Origin: Galerina marginata
Taxonomy: Eukaryota > Basidiomycota > Agaricomycetes > Agaricales > Galerinaceae
Length of the DNA stretch: 64,000 nt
Assembly (NCBI GenBank): GCA_023014335.1
Contig: JAECYW010000009.1
Coordinates: 2,542,001 to 2,606,000 of the forward strand
Direction: 5' to 3'
Numbering within the stretch: position 1 is the stretch's first letter; each line of letters begins with the position of its first letter. A program made the translations under genes and the position numbers. Shown piece by piece: positions 43,001-54,191 of this stretch. Below the pieces are notes generated by a model. The model saw nothing but the letters and a program-made list of their open reading frames with translations. It was not told where the DNA came from and did not search any database.

Positions 43001-44811
43001 TTTTTACGATTTTTTTGATACCAAGATCATAAAAATTGGCCCAGTAATGGCTGAGATACAGAAACCATGCAGGGTCACTATAGCAGTGGGAGAATTTCCA
43101 TTGGTTTTGTTAGGAACCATTTCTGCCTGCTATGCAGGCCGGAAAACAAGTTCTTTTACTACGTAAGAACTTGTAACAAGATTAATTATTAGACTACAAT
43201 AAGAAACTTGTAACAAGATTAATTTATACGTCGCTTAGTTTTTATCAGATTGCCTTGAAACAAAGTGTGTAATTATCAGAAAAATCAGGGCTAAAAGATG
43301 GTGTTACATATATATTGTCACACCTGTATGTGACTTACCAAATGCGGAATATTGTTTGAAATACACTATATTTGGAGATTTAAAGGCATTAAAATAAAAT
43401 AAAAATACAGATAATGTTTTTTTTACCTAAGGGATGGTCTGTGCACACATATCACATGACATATCCCTGAGAATATTTTTGTCTAACTTGGTGCCTTAAC
43501 TGATTCCAAGGGATTTGCACAAAGTCCTGCTGTGAGTTTGATTATGTAAGCTTCTAAAACAATATTTTCATGTTATTTGGTCATGTTTTTCAATGTTTGG
43601 TGTGCCTTTTATGGGTTATCCAGTCAGTTTAACACCAATTTTGCGATTTTTACTGAGTTAAGCTGGCTGTTTGCCAGATTTGGACACCATGACATCATTG
43701 CAAAACATATGCAAATATTTGTACATTATTCTAGATTGGTCTGGGTAACATATTTTAGTATATCTAGCTCACTGCAATCTGTTTTAAGTGTAAATTTGCG
43801 CTTTTTGGGTCGTGTGAGCAGGTCACATGACCTAATCAACCCTGGATACACATGCCACATGAAAGCCCTGATTTTTACGATTTTTTTGATACCAAGATCA
43901 TAAAAATTGGCCCAGTAATGGCTGAGATACAGAAACCATGCAGGGTCACTATAGCAGTGGGAGAATTTCCATTGGTTTTGTTAGGAACCATTTCTGCCTG
44001 CTATGCAGGCCGGAAAACAAGTTCTTTTACTACGTAAGAACTTGTAATTGCGATCTCATTCCTTTTCAAGGCGATTTCATAACTTCTTGTCTGTCTTATT
44101 TCATTGCCATCTCATTGCGATTTCATTAGTGTTTCATTGTCATCTCATTTCATTCCTGCCAGGAGATATCTCATAGTTGCCAGACCATTTCATTTAGATC
44201 TGTTATATTTCATTCCTTGTCTATTTCATTGCTATTTCATTCACTGTCTGTATCTATTTCATTCTGGTTTCATTGTTTCATTGTAAATTATCTATATTAT
44301 ATATAAAGGGAAATAATGATATTTTAATTGTTTATTTGGTGCGATTTGCACTGTGCTTGCATGTGGGTGGTGGTGGGCCTAATTTTAAATAAGTTTCAAT
44401 TTGAGGCCATAATTTGATAAGAACATAGGTGTGGGAAGCAGGGAAAGGCATTTTGTAAGCCATCAAAATTATTACATAATCCATCAGAATGAAATTGCTA
44501 TCTAAAAGTTATGAAATCGCTACCACAAACTTATGAAATCTCTTCTGATATTGAATGAAACAGACTAACCAGACAGGTATGAAATACTTCCAGAATGAAT
44601 GAAATGAAATAGCAATGAAACACTAATGAAATCGCAATGAGATGGCAATGAAATAAGATAGACAAGAAGTTATGAAATCGCCTTGAAAAGGAATGAGATC
44701 GCAATGAAACAGTTGTCAGGCCATCTCGTTTCATAAAAAAGTCTGGCGCCAATTACATCGCTGTGCAGGCAGCTGCCAGGGTTATTTCATATAGAGTGGT
44801 AGGTACTAGTG
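40074..44811. mobile_element. Non-autonomous KDZ-type element (MITE-like) with nested HE array
   Basis: It is inserted in the gypsy integrase with an exact 8-bp duplication (GATTTCGG, 40066-40073 and 44812-44819). The ends AGTGGTACCTACCA (left) and CACTAGTACCTACCAC (complement of right) follow the same pattern as the complete KDZ element here (AGTGGTAGCTACCA and CACCAGTAGCTACCAC). Next to them are matching inverted stretches (ATATGAAATAAC, GGCAGCTGCCTGCACAGCG, …). The inner zones repeat the word ATTTCATTGC. No coding sequence. Without the HE array (40179-44046) it is about 870 bp. Confidence 0.88.
40179..44046 (+). mobile_element. HE-A element: head plus four identical 871-bp units
   Basis: Head 40179-40562 (384 bp), units ending at 41433, 42304, 43175 and 44046. 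Total 3868 bp = 384 + 4 x 871. Flanked by A at 40178 and A at 44047. The other arm of the host MITE (near 44700) gives the empty-site sequence TGTTTCATTGCGATC. The units match those in the array at 1-4565. Confidence 0.96.
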
Positions 44812-44819
44812 GATTTCGG

Positions 44820-46819
44820 TCCTTCTACCAGCATGTAAGAGGGGTTTGCTGGGTTTCTGTTGATCTTGAATTGCTGGCATGTTCCGCATCCTTTGACGTA
44901 TTCTTTGATGAAAGATCGCATTCCTGGCCACCAATAGTGTTGCTTGATCGCGTTGAATGTTTCTAGTTCTCCTGGGTGACCGGCGGTAGGTGAATCATGG
45001 TATTTTTCGACGATTTCTCTTCGTAGACTTTGGTCTTTCGGAATATAGTTCTTCCCTTTGTAATACAAAATGTTTTTGCTGTTGAATTCTTCGGTTTTCC
45101 AGTCTTCTAGGTCCTTGCGTAAATTTGGAGGTCCTTCTTTCAGCAGTAACTTGATTGCTTCTGCAGCGTCTGTGTCTAAGTTTTCCGAGTTTGCAATCTT
45201 GTCTTGAAGTTCCATGTCGATGGGGTTGACAAATAGACTTTCTGGGAGAAGCGTGATATCTTCATTGTCGTGATCTTCTTCTGGCGTAAAGTCTGGTCTT
45301 TGTGATAGGGCGTCCGATTGAATCATTTTGGGTCCGGGCATGTGTATCAACTTGAGATCAAATTCTGATAGGTAGAGTGACCATCTCGCTTGTCGTCTAT
45401 TCAGGTTCTGAGCCTTTCTGAAGTAGGTGAGGTTTTTGTGATCAAATGAGCATTTTTCTGGTTTTAGGAATAAGTCGTTTTCTCGGAGACGTTCCAAGAC
45501 CATTCTTGTGTATTTCTCTAGGTCTTTCCGGTTTCTTGCGAAAATTAAGATGTCGTCCATGTAGACAATCACAAAGCATGCAGTAATCATGTCATTGAAG
45601 ATTGAGTCCATCATTGCTTGGAACGTTGCCGGTGAATTGCACATTCCAAAGAACATAACCGTTGGTTTGAATAATCCCTTGTTGGTCTTGAATGCTGCTT
45701 TCCATTGATCGCCATCTTTGATTTGGATGTTATTATACCCCCATCTCACATCTAGTTTAGTGAAGACGGTTGCATCTTTGAGTTTGTCCATAAGTTCCGA
45801 AATCAGTGGTAGTGGGTACGCATTTTTTATCGTCCAATCATTCAGGTATCGATAATCTTGGCATGGTCTTAATTTCCTGTCTTTCTTAGATACAAAGAAA
45901 AACGGTGAAGCCATTGGGAATTGCGATGGTCGAATATATCCTTTGTCCAGGTTTTCTTTCAGGAATTTTTCCATTTCGATTTGTTCTTCCAGAGTAAGAT
46001 TGTAGGTTTTGAATGATTTTGGTTCAAAGCCTTCCTTCAGTTCAATCTTGTGGTCCCAAGATCGGGGTTCCGGAACTCGGTTTGCGGTTTCCTTGTCGAA
46101 TAAATCCATGTATTCATGATATTCAGGTGGTATCATTTCTTCCATTGACCGTTCCGGTTTCCTTTCCTCGTGTTTCTGGGCAAAGGTTTGAGAGGTCGTG
46201 GTTTTCGTGTTTATCTGAATATTATTTTCCTCCAGGATTTCAGTTCCGATGTACGAAATAATTCCAGAATAGAAGTCGTCTAGAGGATGAGTTGTCCGAT
46301 TTAGGTGTTCCTGTTCGTCGGGTTCTTCTTCAACGGTTGTGTGGTTGATCGACGTTGTCCGATTAAGTTTCTCCGAGGTTCTCCAGTTGATTGATCCGGT
46401 TTGCCAGTCTATATCGGGATTGTTTTCTTGTAGCCAAGGAAAACCTAAAATGATCTTTTGTTTTCCTAATCCGGATACCAGCAGGGTTTCACGTTTGGTT
46501 CTATCTCCGATCTTGAGGTCCAGGATGACGTAATGTGAAATGGTTCCTTTCTTGTTCTGTGTTCCGTCCACGTTGTATACCATTAAGGGTTCTTCCAATT
46601 TCCTAGTTTGTAGGTCCAGTTTTCGTACGTAGTTCTGATCGATGAATTTTCCTCCTGCTCCTGAGTCGAGGAGTGCTGACGTTTCGACGGTTTTTGATTC
46701 ATTCTGACTTTGGATCGAGATAGTTGTAGGTAACGAAATAGATTTATTCTCGATCTTGGCCGTAAATACAGAGTGAATTGCTAAATAAGGGGAGACTGAC
46801 GTCGATTCAGGCTCCCGTT
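44820..46819 (-). pseudogene. Gypsy pol: protease, reverse transcriptase, truncated RNase H, integrase zinc finger
   Basis: It enters by -1 frameshift from gag. Protease: ALLDSGAGGKFIDQNYV. Reverse transcriptase: FFVSKKDRKLRPCQDYRYLN, FTKLDVRWGYNNIQI (Asp), MCNSPATFQAMMDSIF, FVIVYMDDILIFARN (YMDD). After LFLKPEKCSF the frame jumps directly to DHKNLTYFRKAQNLNRRQARW, which is the very end of an RNase H domain. The RT thumb and most of RNase H are missing by an in-frame deletion. The integrase zinc finger follows (H-x7-H..., GCGTCQQFK). It is then split by the KDZ-type MITE. The catalytic Asp pair of RT is intact, but the element cannot make a normal RNase H. Confidence 0.92.
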
Positions 46820-47071
46820 TCAAAAACCCATGTCTTTTATCATCAAGTTTCCAAGTTCCTCTCGTTCTTCAGGGGTGAGAGATCGTACGTGAGTGTGGAG
46901 CTCACTAGGAGTCCACTTCTTCAGCGTGTTGTTTGTGCTCATGTTTGATCCGGAATTCCCTCTGAAGTTGGATTGGTTCTTCTTCTCTGGGCAGTCTCAA
47001 GAGAGATGTCCTGTCTTGTGGCAATTGAAACATGCCCCTCGTCGGATGTGGTCTGCACGGACTTCTGGGGA
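46820..47071 (-). pseudogene. Gypsy gag, C-terminal part with zinc knuckle and in-frame TGA
   Basis: It continues gag after the HE head (MQIDVM-SPEVRADHIRRG). The zinc knuckle reads CFNCHKTGHLS-stop-DC. The TGA (46997-46999) falls between His and the last Cys, at a place where Arg (CGA) is expected. After it, the frame is open to the gag stop (TPSELHTHVRSLTPEERE, ending at TGA 46820-46822). Both this stop and the integrase stop are CGA to TGA changes, i.e. CpG transitions. Confidence 0.85.
46823..46829 (-). promoter_or_regulatory. -1 ribosomal frameshift heptamer GGGTTTT
   Basis: On the minus strand gag reads ATG GGT TTT TGA; shifting back one base on G-GGT-TTT enters GGG TTT TTG AAA, the pol frame. 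The heptamer has the canonical X-XXY-YYZ form and touches the gag stop (46820-46822). No downstream structure was assessed. Confidence 0.75.
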
Positions 47072-47473
47072 CTTGGTCAGAGGCCATTGCTGCGCATGGC
47101 AAAAACAAGTTCTTACTTTGGGGGTGAGGCAGTACCTCGAGAAATGTTATTACATAAATACATGTTAAATAAGTAAATAATATGTAGTCCGCTCAAATCT
47201 GAACCAATTGGGATGATCTTATACTCAAAAAAAGCAGAAAAATGAGGCGGATCTAACAAGCCTAAAACGGCCTGGTCACATGACCAGGAAGGCCCTGATT
47301 TTTACGAATTTTTTGATACCAAAATCATCAAAATTGGCCCAGTAATGGCTGAGATACAGAAACCATGCAGGGTCACTATAGCAGTGGGAGAATTTCCAAC
47401 CATTGCGTTAGAAACCATTTCTGCCTGCTATGCAGGCCGGAAAACAAGTTCTTTTACTACGTAAGAACTTGTA
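47072..47473 (+). mobile_element. Solo HE-A head in gypsy gag
   Basis: 402 bp, head only, antisense to gag. Flanked by A at 47071 and A at 47474. Removal restores the gag frame. It has the long-head variant containing 'ggggtgaggcagt', like 53786-54191 and 54936-55341. Confidence 0.93.
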
Positions 47474-48482
47474 ACATGACATCGATCTGCATGGCGTTTG
47501 GATCGTTTCGGTTTGAAGGAGGATTCCAGTTCCTTCCGCCATTGGTGCTTCGATTGACAGCGGGCCTTCCCATGAATGCCATGGCCATCCTGTAGTTTGT
47601 GTCATATTGGGTTGCTCGATCAACCCATTCTTCGAAAGTGGTTGGGACTTTGTCGGAAAAAAGAATTTTGTTTGCAATCTGAGGCTTCAAGGCCTTGCGG
47701 AACATCTGAATCAAATGAAGGTTGTCCGACTTGCTCTGATTTCCGAGGTCTGCTTGTCCGACAAGTAATCTGAACTCAGTAACGAGTTCTTCGGCAGTCC
47801 TGTTTCCTTGTCTGAGAAGTTCGAGCTTGTTCATGGCGTCGCGGGTTTGATCAATCGGGGCAAAGGCTCTAAGGAGTTTCGCTCTGAATTCTTTCAGGGT
47901 TGGGAAGTTGATTATCCCGTCTTCGTTGGTAATGGAAGTAAGGAATTGTTCTCTCCATTGCTTTGCTTCTTTTTCTGTCATATAGGACAGAATGAACGCA
48001 ATCTTCCTGGGTTCCAAGTTGTAAGTGTTGCCGTTGATTGCGAGGTATAGTATGCATTCTTGTAGGAAGGATTTAACCTTTGTCCTGGATCCGTCAAAGG
48101 GAGTCGGTTTATTGATTCCAATTTCTTTATCCCTTGTTCCGTTGTTGTCTTTGTCCTTGTCTTCTTGTCGAGTATCTGCCATGTTGATGTCGATGGCTTC
48201 TGGGTTTGTCTTTGGTTCGGTGCTCATTCCAGTGCTTTCGGTTGGCGCAGGCATATTGTCGAATGAAAGCGCGGGTAAAGGTGTTGGTGGTCTGTGGAAG
48301 TCGAGCGGGTTTCTACTTGCAGATAGGTCTTCTAGTGCAAATTCAGAGAGGTCTTCTCTCGTGTCTTCAAAAATGTCTTCGCCTGATGATTTGTTTGGTG
48401 TGGGAGGTCTTTGTGTCGCGTGGGATCTACCGACGCGATAATATGGTTCGGGGTTCGTCGATGTCGAGGCGGTCGGTGTCAA
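47474..48482 (-). pseudogene. Gypsy gag, N-terminal and capsid region
   Basis: Starts MTPTASTSTNPEPYYRVGRS. A low-complexity acidic N-terminus is followed by the capsid-like retrotransposon gag region: PFDGSRTKVKSFLQECILYL, EAKQWREQFLTSI, FRAKLLRAFAP, RQGNRTAEELVTEFRLLVG, LIQMFRKALKPQIANKILF and TFEEWVDRATQYDTNYR. This is a typical Ty3/gypsy arrangement. The coding frame is intact up to the HE insertion. Confidence 0.9.
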
Positions 48483-48592
48483 ATGTTCTTCGTCGCTGGA
48501 TCCCGCGGAAAATTGTCCGCGGTAGTTTCGGTAAGCCGTTTCGTCGAGTGTTCAGAGTAGCGCTTGCTGAGCAGAGAGCGCTATTGTAGGAG

Positions 48593-48603
48593 AGCTAGTT
48601 CTT
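48593..48603 (-). promoter_or_regulatory. Self-priming primer-binding site
   Basis: One base inside the upstream LTR, the minus strand reads AAGAACTAGCT. This is not complementary to a tRNA CCA end, but is exactly complementary (11 nt) to AGCTAGTTCTT within the LTR (plus-strand complement at 48709-48719). This is the arrangement of Tf1/sushi-type elements, whose RNA 5' end primes reverse transcription. It predicts a transcript start at about 48719. Confidence 0.72.
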
Positions 48604-48604
48604 T

Positions 48605-48974
48605 TGTTACGACTTCAAATAAAGTATTCACAAGACGTGAATATTTATTGACAGTCGTAAAGTTCAAAGAGAATTTGTTCGTGTTTCGAATAAATCGAGT
48701 AGATTCTCAAGAACTAGCTAAAGAACACTACAGAGTACATACAAGATTATATATTAGTTCTGCTATCGAAGCATGTAAATAGTGAGGTCTCAAAACGTGT
48801 AAGAAGTAAATGAAAAGCATAAAAGAAAACATATAGAAAGCGTGCATAAACCATATGTCGATCATATATGAAAAGAGCATGGAAAAAGAGTGTAAATACA
48901 ATGTAAACGTCCTGGCTATGAAACGTGTGTCGCAGACATGAAACGCGTAAAGGAAAAATGAGGTGATCGTAACA
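48605..48974 (-). repeat. Upstream (5') LTR of the gypsy element
   Basis: 370 bp, TGTTAC...GTAACA on the plus strand. It is uninterrupted and serves as the empty-site control for the HE insertion in the other LTR. The 5-bp target copy GAAAC follows. Confidence 0.94.
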
Positions 48975-49069
48975 GAAACCATGCAGGGTCACAGTATGAG
49001 TGGGAGAATTTCAAACCATTGCGTTAGGAATGTTTTCTGCCTGCTATGCAGGGCGGAAAACAAGTTCTT

Positions 49070-52000
49070 TACAAGTTCTTACGTAGTAAAAGAACTTGTT
49101 TTCCGGCCTGCATAGCAGGCAGAAATGGTTTCTAACGCAATGGTTGGAAATTCTCCCACTCATATAGTGACCCTGCACCAATTTCTGTATCTCAGCCATT
49201 ACTGGGCCTATTTTTATGATCTTGGTATCAAAAAATTTGTAAAAATCAGGGCTTTCATGTGGCATGTGTATTCAGGGTCGATTAGGTCATGTGACCTGCT
49301 CACACGACCCAAAAAGCGCAAATTTGTGTAAATTTACACTTGAAATGGATTTCAGTGAGCTAGATATGCTAAAATGTGTTGCCCAGACCAATATACAATA
49401 ATGTACAAATATTTACATATGTTTTGCAATGATGTCATGGTGTCAAATCTGGCAAACAGCCAGCTCAACTTGGTGAAAATCCGAAAATTGGTGTTAAACT
49501 GACTGGATAACCCATAAAAGGCACACCAAACATTGCAAAACATGACCAAATAGCTTTAATATGATGTAATAGATGCTTACATAATCAAACTCACAGCAAG
49601 ACTTTGGGCAATTGCCTTGGAATCAGTAATGCACCAACTTGGACCAAAATATTCTCAGGGATATGTCATGTGATATGTGTGCACAGACCATCTCTTAGGT
49701 AAAAAAAACATTATCAGTTTTTTTATTTCATTTTAAGGCCTTTAAAATCTCTCAATATAGCTTATTTATTGTGTTTTCAACAATATTCCGCATTTGGTAA
49801 GTCACATCAAGATGTGACAATACACATGTAACACCATATTTTAGCCCTGATCTTTCTGATAATTACACACTTTGTTTCAAGGCAATCCGATAAAAACTAA
49901 GGGACGTAAGAATTAATCTTGTTACAAGTTTCTTATTGTAGTCTAATAATTAATCTTGTTACAAGTTCTTACGTAGTAAAAAAACTTGTTTTCCGGCCTG
50001 CATAGCAGGCAGAAATGGTTTCTAACGCAATGGTTGGAAATTCTCCCACTCATATAGTGACCCTGCACCAATTTCTGTATCTCAGCCATTACTGGGCCAA
50101 TTTTTATGATCTTGGTATCAAAAAATTTGTAAAAATCAGGGCTTTCATGTGGCATGTGTATCCAGGCCGTTTTAGGCTTGTTAGATCCGCCTCATTTTTC
50201 TGCTTTTTTTGATTATAAGATCATTACAAGTTCTTACGTAGTAAAAGAACTTGTTTTCCGGCCTGCATAGCAGGCAGAAAACATTCCTAACGCGATCGTT
50301 CGAAATTCTCCCACTGCTATAGTGACCCTGCATGGTTTCTGTATCTCAGCCATTACTGGGCCAATTTTTATGATCTTGGTATCAAAAAAATCGTAAAAAT
50401 CAGGGCTTTCATGTGGCATGTGTATCCAGGGTTGATTAGGTCATGTGACCTGTTCACACGACCCAAAAAACGCAAATTTGTGTAAATTTACACTTAAAAT
50501 GAATTTCAGTGAGCTAGATATACTAAAATATGTTACCCAGACCAATCTAAAATAATGTACAAATATTTACATATGTTTTGCAATGATGTCATGATGTCCA
50601 AATCTGGCAAACAGCCAGCTTAACTCAGTGAAAATCGCAAAATTGGTGTTAAACTAACTGGATAACCCATAAAAGGCACACCAAACATTGCAAAACATGA
50701 CCAAATAACATGGAAATAATGTTCTAGAGGCTTACATAATCAAACTCACAGCAGGACTTTGTGCAATTGCCTTGGATTTGGTAATGCACCAACTTGGACA
50801 AAAATATTCTCAGGGATATGTCATGTGATATGTGTGCACAGACCATCTCTTAGGTAAAAAAAACATTATCAGTATTTTTATTTTATTTTAATGTCTTTAA
50901 AATCTCTCAATATAGCTTATTTACTGTGTTTTCAACAATATTCCGCATTTGGGAAGTCACATGAATATGTGACAATACGCATGTGACACCATATTTTAGC
51001 CCTGATTTTTCTGATAATTACACACTTTGTTTCAAGACAATCTGATAAAAACTAAGCGACGTATAAATTAATCTTGTTACAAGTTTCTTATTGTAGTCTA
51101 ATAATTAATCTTGTTACAAGTTCTTACGTAGTAAAAGAACTTGTTTTCCGGCCTGCATAGCAGGCAGAAAACATTCCTAACGCGATCGTTCGAAATTCTC
51201 CCACTGCTATAGTGACCCTGCATGGTTTCTGTATCTCAGCCATTACTGGGCCAATTTTTATGATCTTGGTATCAAAAAAATCGTAAAAATCAGGGCTTTC
51301 ATGTGGCATGTGTATCCAGGGTTGATTAGGTCATGTGACCTGTTCACACGACCCAAAAAACGCAAATTTGTGTAAATTTACACTTAAAATGAATTTCAGT
51401 GAGCTAGATATACTAAAATATGTTACCCAGACCAATCTAAAATAATGTACAAATATTTACATATGTTTTGCAATGATGTCATGATGTCCAAATCTGGCAA
51501 ACAGCCAGCTTAACTCAGTGAAAATCGCAAAATTGGTGTTAAACTAACTGGATAACCCATAAAAGGCACACCAAACATTGCAAAACATGACCAAATAACA
51601 TGGAAATAATGTTCTAGAGGCTTACATAATCAAACTCACAGCAGGACTTTGTGCAATTGCCTTGGATTTGGTAATGCACCAACTTGGACAAAAATATTCT
51701 CAGGGATATGTCATGTGATATGTGTGCACAGACCATCTCTTAGGTAAAAAAAACATTATCAGTATTTTTATTTTATTTTAATGTCTTTAAAATCTCTCAA
51801 TATAGCTTATTTACTGTGTTTTCAACAATATTCCGCATTTGGGAAGTCACATGAATATGTGACAATACGCATGTGACACCATATTTTAGCCCTGATTTTT
51901 CTGATAATTACACACTTTGTTTCAAGACAATCTGATAAAAACTAAGCGACGTATAAATTAATCTTGTTACAAGTTTCTTATTGTAGTCTAATAATTAATC

Positions 52001-52512
52001 TTGTTACAAGTTCTTACGTAGTAAAAGAACTTGTTTTCCGGCCTGCATAGCAGGCAGAAAACATTCCTAACGCGATCGTTCGAAATTCTCCCACTGCTAT
52101 AGTGACCCTGCATGGTTTCTGTATCTCAGCCATTACTGGGCCAATTTTTATGATCTTGGTATCAAAAAAATCGTAAAAATCAGGGCCTTCCTGGTCACGT
52201 GACCAGGCCGTTTTAGGCTTGTTAGATTTGCCTCATTTTTCTGCTTTTTTTGAGTATAAGATCATCCCAATCGGTTCAGATTTGAGCGGACTATGCATTA
52301 TTTACTCATTTAACCTTTATTTATAGTCGGACTCACCTTGAAAGTAAGAACTTGTTTTTGCCATGCGCAGCAATGGCCTTTGACCAAGTCCCAATAGCTT
52401 CAGATTTGAGCAGACTATGCAATATTTACTTATTTAACCTTTATTTATAGTCGGACTCACCTTGAAAGTAACAACTTGTTTTTGCCATGCGCAGCAATGG
52501 CCTCTGACCAAG
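49070..52512 (-). mobile_element. HE-A element inserted in the terminal hairpin of an older HE-A element
   Basis: Unit 49070-49959, then the head in two parts (49960-50224 and 52390-52512) because another HE element (50225-52388) landed in it. T flanks at 49069 and 52513. The target is the loop side of the 3' stem of the older element: CAAGTTCTT | TTACTA. Confidence 0.9.
50225..52388 (-). mobile_element. HE-A element, head plus two identical units
   Basis: Units 50225-51114 and 51115-52004 (890 bp each, no differences seen), head 52005-52388. T flanks at 50224 and 52389. The empty site AAGATCATCCCAATAGC is a normal part of the head it interrupts. Confidence 0.93.
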
Positions 52513-53412
52513 TTTACTATGTAAGAACTTGTAACAAGATTAATTATTAGACTACAATAAGAACTTGTAAAAAGATTAATTCATACGTCACTTAGTTTTT
52601 ATCAGATTGCCTCGAAACAAAGTGTGTAATTATCAGAAAATTCAGGGATAAAATATGGTGTCACATATGTGTTGTCACATCTTTATGTGACTTACCAAAT
52701 GCGGAATATTGTTGAAATGCACAGTAAATAAGCCATTTTAAGAGATTTTAAGGGCATTAAAATAAAATAAAAATACTAATGATGTTTTTTTACCTAAGAG
52801 ATGGTCTGTGCACACATATCACATGACATATTCCTGAGAATATTTTGGTCTAACTTGGTGCATCAACTGATTCCAAGGCAATTGCACAAAGTCCTGCTGT
52901 GAGTTTGATTATGTAAGCATCTAGTACATCATTTGGTCATGTTTTGCAATGTTTGGTGTGCCTTTTATGGGTTATCAAGTCAGTTTAACACCAATTTTCG
53001 GATTTTCACCAAGTTGAGCTGGCTGTTTGCCTGATTTGGACACCATGACATCATTGCAAAACATATGTAAATATTTGTGCATTATTCTAGATTGGTCTGG
53101 GTAACATATTTTAGTATATCTAGCTCACTGAAATCTGTTTCAAGTGTAAATTCACACAGATTTGCGCTTTTTGGGTCGTGTGAACAGGTCACATGACCTA
53201 ATCAACCCTGGATACACATGCCACATGAAAGCCCTGATTTTTACGAATTTTTTGATACCAAAATCATCAAAATTGGCCCAGTAATGGCTGAGATACAGAA
53301 ACCATGCAGGGTCACAGTATGAGTGGGAGAATTTCGAACCATTGCGTTAGGAATGTTTTCTGCCTGCTATGCAGGCCGGAAAACAAGTTCTTTTACTACG
53401 TAAGAACTTGTA
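52513..53412 (+). mobile_element. Older HE-A element, last fragment and 3' end
   Basis: Remainder of the 3' stem (TTACTATGTAAGAACTTGTA) of one module, followed by one complete unit ending at 53412. With 36686-37158 and 48980-49069 it forms the substrate into which the gypsy element and two generations of HE elements were inserted. It is more diverged than the array units. Confidence 0.88.
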
Positions 53413-53785
53413 ACAGATGAGCTATGAAGAGCTGAAGTCCAGAGTGAGTAACTGATGATATTATGAAATGACTATATACTTGCCTGAAGTCCGGAGTGAG
53501 TAACTGGGGACTTCTGGCAACTAGCTAAGCCTTTATATATGAAAATGAGCAATATACCCAAATGGGGAAAGAAGTGATAAGAATCTGATAAAGATCAAAT
53601 GAAGAACTACATAAATGAAGTATGTTCTGATAAGGATCTAATCTAATCTGATAAGATAAGATAGAAAGAATAGAATGTTATGGAGAGTGGGAAAGCAGCT
53701 TTAACACACACCCCTGATCTGGCCAGTCTCCAGAACACAAGAAAAATTGGCCTAAGGCCTAAGACCCATTCGTTCTCTGCAAAAT
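53413..53785. other. Unassigned flank
   Basis: AT-rich, with a repeated 'gaagtcc(a/g)gagtgagtaactg' (near 53434 and 53482) and a GATAAG-rich stretch near 53640. No gene. Confidence 0.5.
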
Positions 53786-54191
53786 TACAAGTTCTTACGT
53801 AGTAAAAGAACTTGTTTTCCGGCCTGCATAGCAGGCAGAAATGGTTTCTAACGCAATGGTTCGAAATTTTCCCACTGCTATAGTGACCCTGCATGGTTTC
53901 TGTATCTCAGCCATTACTGGGCCAATTTTTATGATCTTGGTATCAAAAAATTCGTAAAAATCAGGGCCTTCCTGGTCACGTGACCAGGCTGTTTTAGGCT
54001 TGTTAGATTCGCCTTATTTTTCTGCTTTTTTTGAGTATAAGATCATCCCAATCGGTTCAGATTTGAGCGGACTACATGTTATTTACGTATTTAATATGTA
54101 TTTGTTTAATAACAGTGTAAGTCCTCAGGCACTGCCTCACCCCAAAGTAAGAACTTGTTTTTGCCATGCGCAGCAATGGCCTCTGACCAAG
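53786..54191 (-). mobile_element. Solo HE-A head, left of the copia fragment
   Basis: 406-bp head, reverse orientation, with T at 53785 and T at 54192. Its 5' end abuts the copia fragment. Confidence 0.9.

Larger units (their letters stand above)
37159..48974 (-). mobile_element. Ty3/gypsy chromovirus with LTRs, degenerate
   Basis: The 370-bp LTRs (48605-48974 upstream; 37159-37896 downstream, enlarged by an HE element) begin TGTTAC and end GTAACA. They differ at only a handful of positions, about 98% identity by eye, so insertion is fairly recent. Target duplication GAAAC. Order: gag, -1 frameshift site, protease, reverse transcriptase, integrase, chromodomain, then two further ORFs. Disabling features: a TGA in gag, an in-frame deletion of the end of RT and most of RNase H, a TGA in integrase, and three insertions (37387-37753, 40074-44811, 47072-47473). 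Confidence 0.93.
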
